A stretch of DNA of 64,000 nt, from the NCBI RefSeq assembly GCF_002081715.1, contig NZ_MUKP01000025.1:1-64000 (forward strand), read 5' to 3'. Below the pieces are notes generated by a model. That model saw only the letters and a program-made list of their open reading frames with translations, was not told the DNA's origin and did not search any database. Below are positions 1-7,976 of this stretch, one piece after another. The stretch comes from Nocardia donostiensis. Lineage in GTDB: Bacteria > Actinomycetota > Actinomycetes > Mycobacteriales > Mycobacteriaceae. A program made the translations under genes and the position numbers. Positions within the stretch are counted from its first letter, which is position 1, and each line of letters starts with the position of its first letter.

Positions 1-651
1 GTCGGCGACCCCGTCTCCGTTGCCGTCGGCGGCGTAGCGGCTCCAGGTGCTCGGCAGGAACTGCATCGGGCCGAGCGCGCGCACATAGCTGCCGTCGGCG
101 GCCCGGATGATCTCGTTCCCGGGCAGGGTGCCGTCCAGCGCGGGACCGAAGATCGGGGTGAGGGTGGTCCCCGCGGCGTCGGTGCGGCCGTTGCCCGCGT
201 GCCCGGATTCGATCCGCCCGATGCCCGCCAGCAGGTTCCAGGTCAGGCCGCAGCCCGGCATCGATGACTCCAGCGCCAGTTCGGCATTGCGGTAGGCGGC
301 GAGCACGATCTCCGGTATGCCGAGTGCGTTGCCCGCGGCGGGCAGTGTGAGGGTGTGCAGCGGAACAGTGCCCGCGAACAGCGGGATCCCGTCGGCGGGT
401 GGGCTCAAAGCCCGGAGGTTACGCGGAGGCTGGGGAGAGACAGGCAACATGCCCAGTGTCTGGGTCACCGGCTCTTCGCTGGTGGTGGCGTTGGCAGTGT
501 TGTTTTCGGTAGTGCCGTCGCGGTCGGTGGTGAGCAGCGACTCCGGGGCTTCGGGCGGGGCGGACGAGGTCACGGTGTTGGTCGCCGAACCGCTGGCCAC
601 CAGGCCCGCCACCACTAGAGCAGACATCGCTATCGGTGTAGGTATCCGCAT
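1..651 (-). CDS. Lytic murein transglycosylase, C-terminus outside the window
   Basis: This is the N-terminal 217 codons of a secreted peptidoglycan lytic transglycosylase of the MltB/SLT_2 type; it runs off the left edge. The protein starts with MRIPTPIAMSALVVAGLVAS, a signal peptide, followed by a Ser/Thr-rich linker of about 40 residues. The catalytic-domain signatures are AAYRNAELAL, GIGRIESGHAG (with the catalytic Glu in IESGHA) and ALGPMQFLPSTW near the edge. It cleaves glycan strands outside the membrane. The following minus-strand gene order (DUF1003, MgtE-N/CBS) recalls M. tuberculosis Rv1230c-Rv1232c. The start is the ATG at 651; a second in-frame ATG lies 8 codons downstream. Confidence 0.85.
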   Translation of the reverse strand, partial: MRIPTPIAMSALVVAGLVASGSATNTVTSSAPPEAPESLLTTDRDGTTENNTANATTSEEPVTQTLGMLPVSPQPPRNLRALSPPADGIPLFAGTVPLHTLTLPAAGNALGIPEIVLAAYRNAELALESSMPGCGLTWNLLAGIGRIESGHAGNGRTDAAGTTLTPIFGPALDGTLPGNEIIRAADGSYVRALGPMQFLPSTWSRYAADGNGDGVAD

Positions 652-774
652 TCGGCCGCACCAATCCTCTACGTCGCTGGTGAGCAAGCTGTCTCGGACA
701 TTCGACCGGTCACCCGCTCAGGACAACGTGATCCAGGTTACCCAGCAGTCAGTACAGTGTCGGGGATTTCCGGG

Positions 775-1407
775 TCAATCATCGGCTGGATCGCCGCTGG
801 ACGGGGAAGCCGGAACCCGCGGCTGCTTTCGGCCCGCGGATTTGCTGCGTTCGGTTTTTCGCTCGATATGCTTGGTTTTGTCCGAGGCTATCTCTGTGCC
901 CGGCATATTCGCGGCCTCGATCCGGTCCAGCACGTCGCGCATTTCGTCGAGTTCGCGCCGCAGATAATCACGAGTGGCCACCTCGCCGACCGCGATCCGC
1001 AATGCGGCCAGTTCGCGGGCCAGGAATTCGGTGTCGGCCTTGGTTTGTGCGGCCCGCAACCGATCCTCCTCCAGTGACACCCGGTCACGGTTGTCCTGGC
1101 GGTTCTGCGCCAGCAGGATCAGCGGCGCCGCGTAGGCGGCCTGGGTGGAGAAAGCCAGGTTGAGCAGGATGAACGGATACGGATCCCAGCGCAGCGCGAT
1201 CACGAAAACGTTCAACAGGATCCAGACGACCACCACCACCGTCTGCAACGCCAGATACCGCCCGGTACCGAGAAAACGGGCTATCCGTTCGCTGCCGCGC
1301 GCCAATGCCTCGGCGTCCCAGTCGAACCGGAACCGCGACTCGACCGGCGTCTCCAGCCGTTGCCGGGCGGCCGTGGCGGCCCGGCTCACCGTGCCCTTAT
1401 CAGTCAT
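775..1407 (-). CDS. DUF1003 family membrane protein
   Basis: A 210-residue DUF1003 protein. The N-terminal domain has RFDWDAEALARGSERIARFLG and then two membrane segments around LALQTVVVVVWILLNVFVI and PFILLNLAFSTQAAYAAPLI. The FSTQAAYAAPLILLAQNRQ stretch, followed by a charged coiled coil (RDRVSLEEDRLRAAQTKADTE), is typical of the family. The C-terminus is basic. I chose the ATG at 1407 over longer in-frame options because it overlaps the upstream CBS-domain gene by 8 bp, as expected for a coupled operon. The biochemical role of the family is unknown. Its pairing with an MgtE-N/CBS protein hints at cation or membrane homeostasis. Confidence 0.88.
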   Translation of the reverse strand: MTDKGTVSRAATAARQRLETPVESRFRFDWDAEALARGSERIARFLGTGRYLALQTVVVVVWILLNVFVIALRWDPYPFILLNLAFSTQAAYAAPLILLAQNRQDNRDRVSLEEDRLRAAQTKADTEFLARELAALRIAVGEVATRDYLRRELDEMRDVLDRIEAANMPGTEIASDKTKHIERKTERSKSAGRKQPRVPASPSSGDPADD

Positions 1408-2686
1408 GACTGCCGACTCCCTCGTGCAGTTCGTCTTCTTCGCGCCAGCCCGCGGGCAGCAGATGGTCGAGCACATCGTCGACACTCACCGCGCCGAGCA
1501 GATGCCCCTGCGCATCGACCACCGGTCCACACACCAGGTTGTAGGTGGCGAAATACCGGGTGACCGCGGCGAGCGGTACCTCGGGCCGCAGCGTAGCCAG
1601 ATCGGAGTCGAGCAGGCCGCCCACCAGATGCGCCGGCGGTTCGCACAGCAACTGCTGGAGATGCACACAGCCGAGGTAGCGGCCGGTCGGCGTTGCGGTG
1701 GGCGGCCGGACCACGAACACCATCGACGCCAACGCCGGCGTCAGGTCGGGGTTGCGCACTCGGGCCAGCGCTTCGGCGACGGTGGTCGATGGGGTGAGTA
1801 CCACCGGTCGCGGTGTCATCAGGCCGCCCGCGGTATCGGGAGAATGCTCGAGCAGCCTGCGGACCGGCTCGGACTCCTGCGGATCCATCAGCGCCAGCAG
1901 CGCTTCGGCCTCGTTTTCCGGCAGCCCGCCGAGCAGGTCGGCGGTGTCGTCGGGGTCCATAGCGTCCAGGACATCGGCGGCGCGTTCCACCTCGAGTTTG
2001 CCGAGTAGACCCACCTGCTCGTCGGAGGACAGCTCCTGGATGACATCCGCGAGCCGCTCGTCGTCCAGTGCGACCGCCACTTCGACGCGCCGCTTCTCCG
2101 GCAGTTCCCGCAGCCGATACGCGACATCGGCCGCACGCAGTCCTTCGAACTGCTCCAGCAAGGTGGTGACATCCTGCCCGGGCCTACCGATTTCATACGG
2201 TGTCAGCCCGCTGACTTGCAACCAATCCACCACGTGCACGGTGCGCCGCCTACCAAGCCGTCGATGCCCGCGTACCGCGACCCGCGATAACCGCCAGTCC
2301 CTGGTCCGGGTCTGCTCGATCCCCAGATCGACCACGAACACGTCGACCCCGGTCAGATCGGGCAGGTCAGGGTCGTCGACGCGGACGGCGGAATCCACGA
2401 TCTGCGCCAAGGCCAGCAACTCGCCTGGCCGCTGCGCGAACCGGCGCAAGCTGACCGTGCCGGTATTGAGGGCGACCATGCGCGGTTCGATCGAGGTCAC
2501 CCGCAGCATCGGCACGAAGATCCGCCGCCGTGTCGGTAACTCGACCACCAGCCCGTGGACCCGTGGCTGCTGCCGGTCGTAGCGAATGGCCACCACGACA
2601 TCGCGTATCCGGCCGATAGACTCCCCATCCGGACCGAGCACCGCCAGGCCGGCCAGCCTGGCGACGTACACCCTGGTAGCTGCCAT
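1400..2686 (-). CDS. MgtE N-terminal / CBS-domain protein
   Basis: A 428-residue cytosolic protein with a PRC-barrel-like N-terminus (AATRVYVARLAGLAVLGPDG), an MgtE intracellular helical-repeat domain (LRELPEKRRVEVAVALDDER, LGGLPENEAEALLALMDPQE) and a C-terminal CBS pair beginning at GGLMTPRPVVLTPSTTVAEA. It has no membrane channel domain, so it is not itself a Mg2+ transporter. It looks like a stand-alone regulatory half, as in M. tuberculosis Rv1232c. The start is the ATG at 2686, where the conserved N-terminus begins; longer in-frame extensions read antisense to the divergent lyase gene. It is translationally coupled to the DUF1003 gene. Confidence 0.85.
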   Translation of the reverse strand: MAATRVYVARLAGLAVLGPDGESIGRIRDVVVAIRYDRQQPRVHGLVVELPTRRRIFVPMLRVTSIEPRMVALNTGTVSLRRFAQRPGELLALAQIVDSAVRVDDPDLPDLTGVDVFVVDLGIEQTRTRDWRLSRVAVRGHRRLGRRRTVHVVDWLQVSGLTPYEIGRPGQDVTTLLEQFEGLRAADVAYRLRELPEKRRVEVAVALDDERLADVIQELSSDEQVGLLGKLEVERAADVLDAMDPDDTADLLGGLPENEAEALLALMDPQESEPVRRLLEHSPDTAGGLMTPRPVVLTPSTTVAEALARVRNPDLTPALASMVFVVRPPTATPTGRYLGCVHLQQLLCEPPAHLVGGLLDSDLATLRPEVPLAAVTRYFATYNLVCGPVVDAQGHLLGAVSVDDVLDHLLPAGWREEDELHEGVGSHD

Positions 2687-2739
2687 GACTGTCAGGCTAG
2701 AGGGTTCGGGCCGACCAGGGCCGACGAGAAGGAGAGTTG

Positions 2740-3687
2740 ATGAAGCCGCGCCGATCCGTGCTCGCCGTGCCGGGTAGCAACCCGAAGATGATCGAAAAAG
2801 CCAAAGGGTTGCCGGTCGACGAGGTGTTCCTCGACCTGGAGGACGCCGTCGCGCCGGGAGCAAAAGCCGCGGCGCGGGCGAATATTGTTGCTGCACTGAA
2901 CGATTCCGGCTGGGGTGATCAGCTGAAGGTGGTCCGGGTCAACGATTGGACCACCGCCTGGACCTACGCCGACGTGATCTCGGTCGTCGACGGCGCAGGC
3001 ACCGCCCTCGATGCCATCTTGCTGCCGAAGACCACCGACGCCGGTCAGGTGCGCGCGCTGGATCTGCTGCTGACCCAGCTGGAACAGGCCAACGGCCTGG
3101 AACCCGGCCACATCGGCATCGAACCACAGATCGAGAATGCGCTCGGTTTGCGCAATATCGACCAGATCGCCACCGCCAGTCCCCGGGTACAGGCACTGGT
3201 GTTCGGTCCGGCCGATTTCATGGCCAGCATCAACATGCGCACCCTGGTGGTCGGTGAACAGCCGGAGGGCTACCAGCCCGGCGACGCCTACCATCACATT
3301 CTGATGACCATCCTGCTCACCGCCCGCGCACACGGCCTGCAGGCCATCGACGGCCCCTATCTGCAGATCCGCGACCTCGACGGATTTCGCCGCGCCGCCG
3401 CCCGCACCGCGGCTCTGGGTTTCGACGGCAAATGGGTGCTGCATCCGAGTCAGGTGGACGCGGCCAACGAGATCTTCAGTCCGCGTCAAGACGATTACGA
3501 CCGGGCCGAACTGATCCTCGACGCCTACGCGTACCACACCTCGGCGGCAGGCGGTGCCCGCGGCGCGGTCATGCTCGGCGAGGAGATGATCGACGAAGCC
3601 AGCGCCAAGATGGCTGCGGTGATCGCGGAAAAGGGCCGGGCCGCCGGTATGAAACGCACCTCTGTTTTCACCCCGCCGCCGGCGTGA
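2740..3687 (+). CDS. HpcH/HpaI aldolase, CitE-like CoA-ester lyase
   Basis: A 315-residue CitE/malyl-CoA lyase family TIM barrel. Diagnostic motifs are RRSVLAVPGSNPKMIEKAKG at the N-terminus, the acidic metal/substrate motif DEVFLDLEDAV, the metal-binding Glu in IGIEPQIENALGL, FGPADFMAS, and KWVLHPSQVD near the C-terminus. Enzymes of this family cleave or form malyl-, citramalyl- or citryl-CoA; the exact substrate cannot be read from sequence. The absence of citF/citD neighbours argues against citrate lyase. The ATG at 2740 follows GGAG at 5 bases and is preferred to the in-frame TTG at 2737. It is divergent from the CBS-domain gene. Confidence 0.85.
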   Translation: MKPRRSVLAVPGSNPKMIEKAKGLPVDEVFLDLEDAVAPGAKAAARANIVAALNDSGWGDQLKVVRVNDWTTAWTYADVISVVDGAGTALDAILLPKTTDAGQVRALDLLLTQLEQANGLEPGHIGIEPQIENALGLRNIDQIATASPRVQALVFGPADFMASINMRTLVVGEQPEGYQPGDAYHHILMTILLTARAHGLQAIDGPYLQIRDLDGFRRAAARTAALGFDGKWVLHPSQVDAANEIFSPRQDDYDRAELILDAYAYHTSAAGGARGAVMLGEEMIDEASAKMAAVIAEKGRAAGMKRTSVFTPPPA

Positions 3688-3695
3688 ACCACTGA

Positions 3696-3709
3696 TATGC
3701 GGCCGCATA
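3696..3709. repeat. 14-bp perfect palindrome TATGCGGCCGCATA
   Basis: TATGCGGCCGCATA lies 9 bp after the lyase stop codon and about 60 bp before the 17M-type stress gene. It is long enough for a dimeric regulator site but short for a terminator, and it has no T-tract. Its function is unproven. Confidence 0.45.
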
Positions 3710-3769
3710 CCGATGATGGACCGGACACAGCTGCAGCGTCGCGGCCGCATCGGATAGCAGAATGGAGTC

Positions 3770-4261
3770 ATGACGAATCCCTTGGGGAACGCCAATCGCG
3801 GTAGGCAGAACCTGCCGACACCCCCGTCGGGCTGGCCGGTCGGCTCGTACCCGACCTATGCCGAGGCGCAGCGGGCCGTAGACTATCTGGCCGACAACCA
3901 GTTCCCGGTGCAGAACGTGACCATCGTCGGAGTGGACCTGATGCAGGTCGAGCGAGTTCTTTACCGGTTGAACTGGGGCAAGGTCATCGGCGGCGGTATC
4001 GTGTCCGGCGCGTGGCTCGGGTTGTTCCTCGGGCTGCTGCTGAGCCTGTTCACCGCAGGAAGTGCCTTCGGTCCGCTGCTGGTCGGCCTGATCGGCGGCA
4101 TCATCTTCGGGCTGATCTCCGCCACCATCCCGTATGCGGCGACCCGCGGGCAGCGCGATTTCGCCTCGACCATGCAGTTGGTCGCGGGCCGCTACGACGT
4201 GCTGTGCGATCCCAGAACCGCCGAGCAGGCGCGGGACCTGCTCGCCCGGCTGGCCATCTAG
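3770..4261 (+). CDS. General stress protein 17M-type membrane protein
   Basis: A 163-residue protein with an N-terminal soluble domain of the general stress protein 17M type (GSYPTYAEAQRAVDYLADNQ, FPVQNVTIVGVDL). Two Gly-rich transmembrane segments follow (VIGGGIVSGAWLGLFLGLLL and FGPLLVGLIGGIIFGLISAT), and it ends with YDVLCDPRTAEQARDLLARL. It resembles M. tuberculosis Rv1234, consistent with the Rv1230c-Rv1232c-like genes just upstream. The function is unknown; 17M proteins are stress-induced in Bacillus. A suppressor-of-fused gene follows after 3 bases, so the two are probably cotranscribed. Confidence 0.8.
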   Translation: MTNPLGNANRGRQNLPTPPSGWPVGSYPTYAEAQRAVDYLADNQFPVQNVTIVGVDLMQVERVLYRLNWGKVIGGGIVSGAWLGLFLGLLLSLFTAGSAFGPLLVGLIGGIIFGLISATIPYAATRGQRDFASTMQLVAGRYDVLCDPRTAEQARDLLARLAI

Positions 4262-4264
4262 GCG

Positions 4265-4846
4265 ATGGACGTGGTCGAACAGGTACGCGGCGGGGTGCTG
4301 CGGCACTTCGGTGTTGACTCCTCCGCTGTCGATGCCGCCTCGGTGACCTTCCTCGGGCTGGAATCGATCGAGATCCTGCGCATCGCATCCGACGATCTGG
4401 TGCATTACGCGACGCTGGGCGGTTCGCGGCATCCGATGGGCGACCCCGCCGAGGTCCTCGCCGACCCGGTGCGTGGGCCGCGCGCCGAGCTGGTGCTGAC
4501 CTTGCGCGCGGGCGTCGGCGCGAGTTCCGGTTTGGCCAAATCGCTCGGCGTACTTGTCGCCGCACCCGCGGTGGAAGGCGTTGTGCTGCAAGAGGATGCC
4601 CTGCTCGATCTGGGCGAGCCACTGTGGCGGGATGCCCCGTTCACCGCGGTACTGCTCGGCGCGAGTGATATTCCGGAGATCCGGCTGCCCGAACCCGCCG
4701 AGCCGGTGCGATATTTCAGCGTTGCCCCGGTGACCGCCACCGAGGCCGCGTGGGTGCGGGTCAGGGGCGCCCAGGCGCTGCGCGACGCGTGGGCCGAAGC
4801 GGGGATCGATGTGCGTGACCCGCGGCGGGGAGTCGCGCAGTTGTGA
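4265..4846 (+). CDS. Suppressor of fused (SUFU) domain protein
   Basis: A 193-residue protein recognised as a bacterial SUFU-like domain from the order of LGLESIEILRIASDDLVHYA, the GGSRHPMGDP segment, RAELVLTLRAG, and the late FSVAPVTATEAAWVRVRGAQ element. Bacterial members are mostly uncharacterised; some act in immunity or partner binding in toxin systems, but no toxin is adjacent here. The ATG at 4265 is only 3 bases after the stop of the 17M-type gene, so translational coupling is likely. Assignment to the domain is fairly secure; the role is unknown. Confidence 0.72.
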   Translation: MDVVEQVRGGVLRHFGVDSSAVDAASVTFLGLESIEILRIASDDLVHYATLGGSRHPMGDPAEVLADPVRGPRAELVLTLRAGVGASSGLAKSLGVLVAAPAVEGVVLQEDALLDLGEPLWRDAPFTAVLLGASDIPEIRLPEPAEPVRYFSVAPVTATEAAWVRVRGAQALRDAWAEAGIDVRDPRRGVAQL

Positions 4847-4871
4847 CAGCCGGGGCGGTCACCCTGACAGC

Positions 4872-4957
4872 CCGCTGACGGCGCACCTGGCGGTTCGCTG
4901 ACGAATGCTCCGTCGGCGTATCTGGTGGGTGCATCTGATGGTCCGCTGACGGCGCAC
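4872..4957. repeat. 15-bp direct repeat in the SUFU-PHP gap
   Basis: CCGCTGACGGCGCAC occurs at 4872-4886 and again at 4943-4957. A related CGCTGACG lies between the copies and CCCTGACAG just before. The repeats fill most of the 127-bp gap before the PHP gene. They could be regulator sites or a small duplication. Confidence 0.5.
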
Positions 4958-4973
4958 TGCCAAACTGGAGGGC

Positions 4974-5828
4974 GTGCGCATCGATCTGCATACCCATTCC
5001 ACCGCATCAGACGGCACCGACACCCCGGCCGAGCTGGTGCGCAAGGCGGCCGAGGCCGGTCTGGACGTCGTCGCGATCACCGACCACGACACCACCTCGG
5101 GGTGGGCCGAGGCGGTTGCGGCCCGGCCTGCGGGGCTGACCTTGGTGCGGGGTATGGAGATGTCGTGCGTCGGCCGCGGCGACGACGGCTGGCCGGTGGC
5201 GGTGCATCTGCTGGCCTATCTGTTCGATCCCGCCGACCGCAGTTTCGCGCAGGAGCGTGAGCGGCTGCGGGCCGAACGCACCGAACGGTTGCGGGCGATG
5301 GCCGAGCGCATGGCGGCCGACGGTCTGCCCATCGACCCGGTCGCGGTACTGGCCTCGGCAGGCCCGTCGGCGGGGCGCCCGCATCTGGCCCGCGCGCTGG
5401 TCGCGGCCGGTGTAGTGGCATCGGTGGACGCGGCGTTCGTCGAACTGCTCGCCCCGCGCGGGCGTTATTACGTGGAAAAGGCCGATACACCGTTGCGTCG
5501 CGCGGTGGAGATGATCGCTGCTGCGGGCGGGGTGAGTGTGGTCGCTCACGCCCGCGCCCGCAAGCGCGGCCGGCTGTTGGCGCTGGACGAGGTCAGGGAG
5601 CTGGCGGGCGCCGGGCTCGGCGGGCTAGAGGTCGATCACCCCGACCACAGCCGAGCCGATCGGCTGCTGTTGCAGGAGCTCGCTGCCGATCTCGGGCTGC
5701 TCACCACCGGCTCGTCGGACTACCACGGCACCAACAAAACCCTCCGGCTCGGCGAATGCACCACCGATCCGGCGCAGTTCGAGAAACTGGTCGGCCGCGC
5801 GACCGGGGTGCCGGTGGTCGGCTCGTGA
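4974..5828 (+). CDS. PHP-domain phosphoesterase (TrpH/YciV type)
   Basis: A 284-residue PHP-domain metallophosphoesterase. Metal ligands are visible in DLHTHSTASDGTDTP at the N-terminus, AITDHDTTSGWAEA, GMEMSC, VVAHARARKRG and the C-terminal TTGSSDYHG. This architecture matches the YciV/TrpH family of RNase AM and 3',5'-nucleoside bisphosphate phosphatases, which degrade pAp and RNA 5' ends. The start is the GTG at 4974 because the conserved RIDLHTHS begins there and a GGAG lies 3 bases upstream. The last codon overlaps the next gene by 4 bases (GTGA). Confidence 0.86.
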   Translation: MRIDLHTHSTASDGTDTPAELVRKAAEAGLDVVAITDHDTTSGWAEAVAARPAGLTLVRGMEMSCVGRGDDGWPVAVHLLAYLFDPADRSFAQERERLRAERTERLRAMAERMAADGLPIDPVAVLASAGPSAGRPHLARALVAAGVVASVDAAFVELLAPRGRYYVEKADTPLRRAVEMIAAAGGVSVVAHARARKRGRLLALDEVRELAGAGLGGLEVDHPDHSRADRLLLQELAADLGLLTTGSSDYHGTNKTLRLGECTTDPAQFEKLVGRATGVPVVGS

Positions 5829-6091
5829 AATTGGCGCGCGGAATAAGCGGGATCGTCGCCGCCGGGGTGGTGTTGCTCGCGTTCGTCGTGGTGGGTGCCG
5901 CGTTTCTCGGTGCGCGGCGTGGGTTTCCCGGGCCGGGCGGGGTTTCGGTGATCTGGCATGTGGTAATTGCGGCGATAGCTATTGCGGCGCAGGTGTTTTC
6001 GGATCGGCAACGCGGTGCGGCCGCTTTCGCCGCTTCCGCCGCGGTGGTGTTGGCGGCTGGGGTTCTACTCTGGACCCAATGGTGGGGCTGA
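5825..6091 (+). CDS. Small hydrophobic membrane protein
   Basis: An 88-residue protein with three predicted membrane helices (GIVAAGVVLLAFVVVGAAFL, VIWHVVIAAIAIAAQVF, AAFAASAAVVLAAGVLLWTQ) and no recognisable catalytic motif. It begins at a GTG that overlaps the PHP gene stop as GTGA, so it is probably translated by coupling. It resembles small conserved actinobacterial membrane proteins of unknown function. The overlap and the clear topology make it a likely real gene. Confidence 0.7.
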   Translation: MKLARGISGIVAAGVVLLAFVVVGAAFLGARRGFPGPGGVSVIWHVVIAAIAIAAQVFSDRQRGAAAFAASAAVVLAAGVLLWTQWWG

Positions 6092-6617
6092 GGAGAACCC
6101 TGCCTCGAGTGGGACGCCGGGCAGGGGCTCACAGCCGGGAAGGTGCGGGGGAGTGACAGCTCACCTCCGAGGCGCAACCTCCTGCGCGTTTCTTCTTACG
6201 TGGGGATAACTCCAGCGCCCTACCCTGAGTCGATGGCAGGACCGACACCGAACACAACACGCATGAGGCGCCCGGTTTGGAAATCGACCGAGGTAGCTGG
6301 CAGAATGTTGCGGATTCCCGACCGTTGCCACCGCCGGGCAGGGGATAACCGGCTGTTACCGCTGCACGACGCACCATCGTGACCGGTGACGGCCCTGCTC
6401 TCGAGTTCTACCGGGCCCACCCGTCCGGCTCCCGCTGCACCGGATCAGTGCTACCCCGAGCCTTCGTATTCACCTCGTTTCGGCGAGTACGCGGCGGATC
6501 GACTCCCACCGGAAACATGCCGGTCAGCGCACCCGATGAGCGTTATGACGCACCTAACACCCAATACCCGGCGGTAACCGTCCCCCGGTTGCGACCGTAC
6601 CGAGCAGGAGTGAAATC
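6092..6617. other. 526-bp intergenic region before the malic enzyme
   Basis: No convincing gene is seen on either strand; short open frames here have poor coding character and no good ribosome sites. The stretch is somewhat less GC-rich in its second half and probably contains the malic enzyme promoter and leader. Confidence 0.5.
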
Positions 6618-7832
6618 GTGTCACCTGTGACTGACGCACCGAATGCCACTGCCAGCAAAAATGAGGCCGCTGATCTGACGGCGATCACTCATGAGGAGAT
6701 CTTCGCCGGTCACCTCGGCGGCAAGCTGTCGGTAGAGCTCAGCTCGCCGCTGGACACCCAGCGCGACCTATCGATCGCCTACACCCCCGGTGTCGCGCAG
6801 GTCAGTCGCGCGATCGCGGAGGATGCGGCGCTGGTTAAGCGCTACACCTGGACCGACCGGCTGGTCGTGGTGGTCAGCGACGGCACCGCGGTGCTCGGCC
6901 TCGGCAATATCGGCCCGCGCGCCTCGCTGCCGGTGATGGAGGGCAAGGCGGCACTGTTCAAGAAGTTCGCCGGGCTCGACTCCATTCCGCTCGTGCTCGA
7001 CACCACCGACGTGGACGAGATCGTGGAAACGCTGGTCCGGCTGCGGCCCAGCTTCGGTGCGGTCAACCTGGAAGACATCTCCGCGCCCCGCTGCTTCGAG
7101 ATCGAGAAGCGGGTTGTTGAGGCACTGGACTGCCCGGTGATGCACGACGACCAGCACGGCACCGCCATCGTGGTGCTGGCGGCGCTCAACGGTGCGGCCA
7201 AGGTGCAGGGCCGCAACCCCGCCGACCTGAAGGTCGTGGTGTCCGGTGCGGGCGCGGCAGGCGTGGCCTGCACCAATATCCTGCTCGCTGCAGGCATCAA
7301 GGACGTCACCGTGCTCGACTCGCGGGGCATCATCGGCCGTGAGCGGCTCGACCTCAACGAAGTGAAGTCCGAGCTGGCGCAGCGCACCAATCCGCGCGGG
7401 CTTTCCGGTTCCGCCGCCGACGCGCTGGCCGGTGCCGATGTGTTCCTCGGCCTGTCCGCCGGAAAGATCCCGGAAGAGCTCATTGCGTCGATGGCGCCGG
7501 AGTCGATCGTGTTCGCCATGTCGAACCCGGATCCGGAGATCCACCCCGATGTGGCCGCCAAGTACGCGTCGATCGTCGCCACCGGCCGCAGCGACTTCCC
7601 GAACCAGATCAACAACGTGCTCGCCTTCCCTGGCGTCTTCAAGGGCGCTCTCGACGCGGGGGCGCGCCGGATCACCGAGGGGATGAAGATCGCCGCCGCC
7701 GACGCGATCCTCGGTGTCGTCGCCGATGAGCTGGCCGTCGACAAGATCGTGCCGAGCCCGCTCGACCCGCGCGTCGCGCCTGCGGTCGCCGACGCCGTCG
7801 CCGCCGTGGCCCGCGCCGAAGGCGTTGCCTGA
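6618..7832 (+). CDS. NAD(P)-dependent malic enzyme
   Basis: A 404-residue bacterial malic enzyme that oxidatively decarboxylates L-malate to pyruvate in the cytosol. Visible signatures are SIAYTPGVAQVSRAI, VVSDGTAVLGLGNIGP, the metal/substrate element NLEDISAPRCFEIE, PVMHDDQHGTAIVVLAALNG, the nucleotide fold VVSGAGAAGVAC, and VFAMSNPDPEI. Length fits the short MaeB-like forms without a phosphotransacetylase tail. The GTG start at 6618 has AGGAG about 9 bases upstream. Sequence alone does not settle NAD versus NADP preference. Confidence 0.92.
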   Translation: MSPVTDAPNATASKNEAADLTAITHEEIFAGHLGGKLSVELSSPLDTQRDLSIAYTPGVAQVSRAIAEDAALVKRYTWTDRLVVVVSDGTAVLGLGNIGPRASLPVMEGKAALFKKFAGLDSIPLVLDTTDVDEIVETLVRLRPSFGAVNLEDISAPRCFEIEKRVVEALDCPVMHDDQHGTAIVVLAALNGAAKVQGRNPADLKVVVSGAGAAGVACTNILLAAGIKDVTVLDSRGIIGRERLDLNEVKSELAQRTNPRGLSGSAADALAGADVFLGLSAGKIPEELIASMAPESIVFAMSNPDPEIHPDVAAKYASIVATGRSDFPNQINNVLAFPGVFKGALDAGARRITEGMKIAAADAILGVVADELAVDKIVPSPLDPRVAPAVADAVAAVARAEGVA

Positions 7833-7849
7833 GCAGTAGTCAGCTGACG

Positions 7850-7954
7850 AACCAGCGGGGCGTCCGGTTCCGGGTCTGAGCCGGTATCGGTGCGCTCGCA
7901 GGCACCGGTACATTCTGTGACGTCCATACCGCCCTGATGGGTGCCCCGCTGGTT
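7850..7954 (+). ncRNA. Candidate three-way-junction RNA leader
   Basis: AACCAGCGGGGC (7850-7861) pairs perfectly with GCCCCGCTGGTT (7943-7954), closing an 81-nt region. Inside are two back-to-back hairpins: CCGGTT with GAGCCGG (7864-7884; 6 bp including one G-U) and TATCGGTGC with GCACCGGTA (7885-7910; 9 bp with one G-U). The closing stem begins 17 bases after the malic enzyme stop and ends 3 bases before the GGAGAG ribosome site of the lipoprotein gene. It could be a regulatory leader, an attenuator or simply a terminator. I do not match it to a known riboswitch class. Confidence 0.4.
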
Positions 7955-7976
7955 AACGGAGAGTTGGTGTCGCCGG

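Noticed and set aside
6143..6382. 79-codon open frame in the gap before the malic enzyme
   Set aside because: Poor codon pattern and no ribosome site; frame probably fortuitous.
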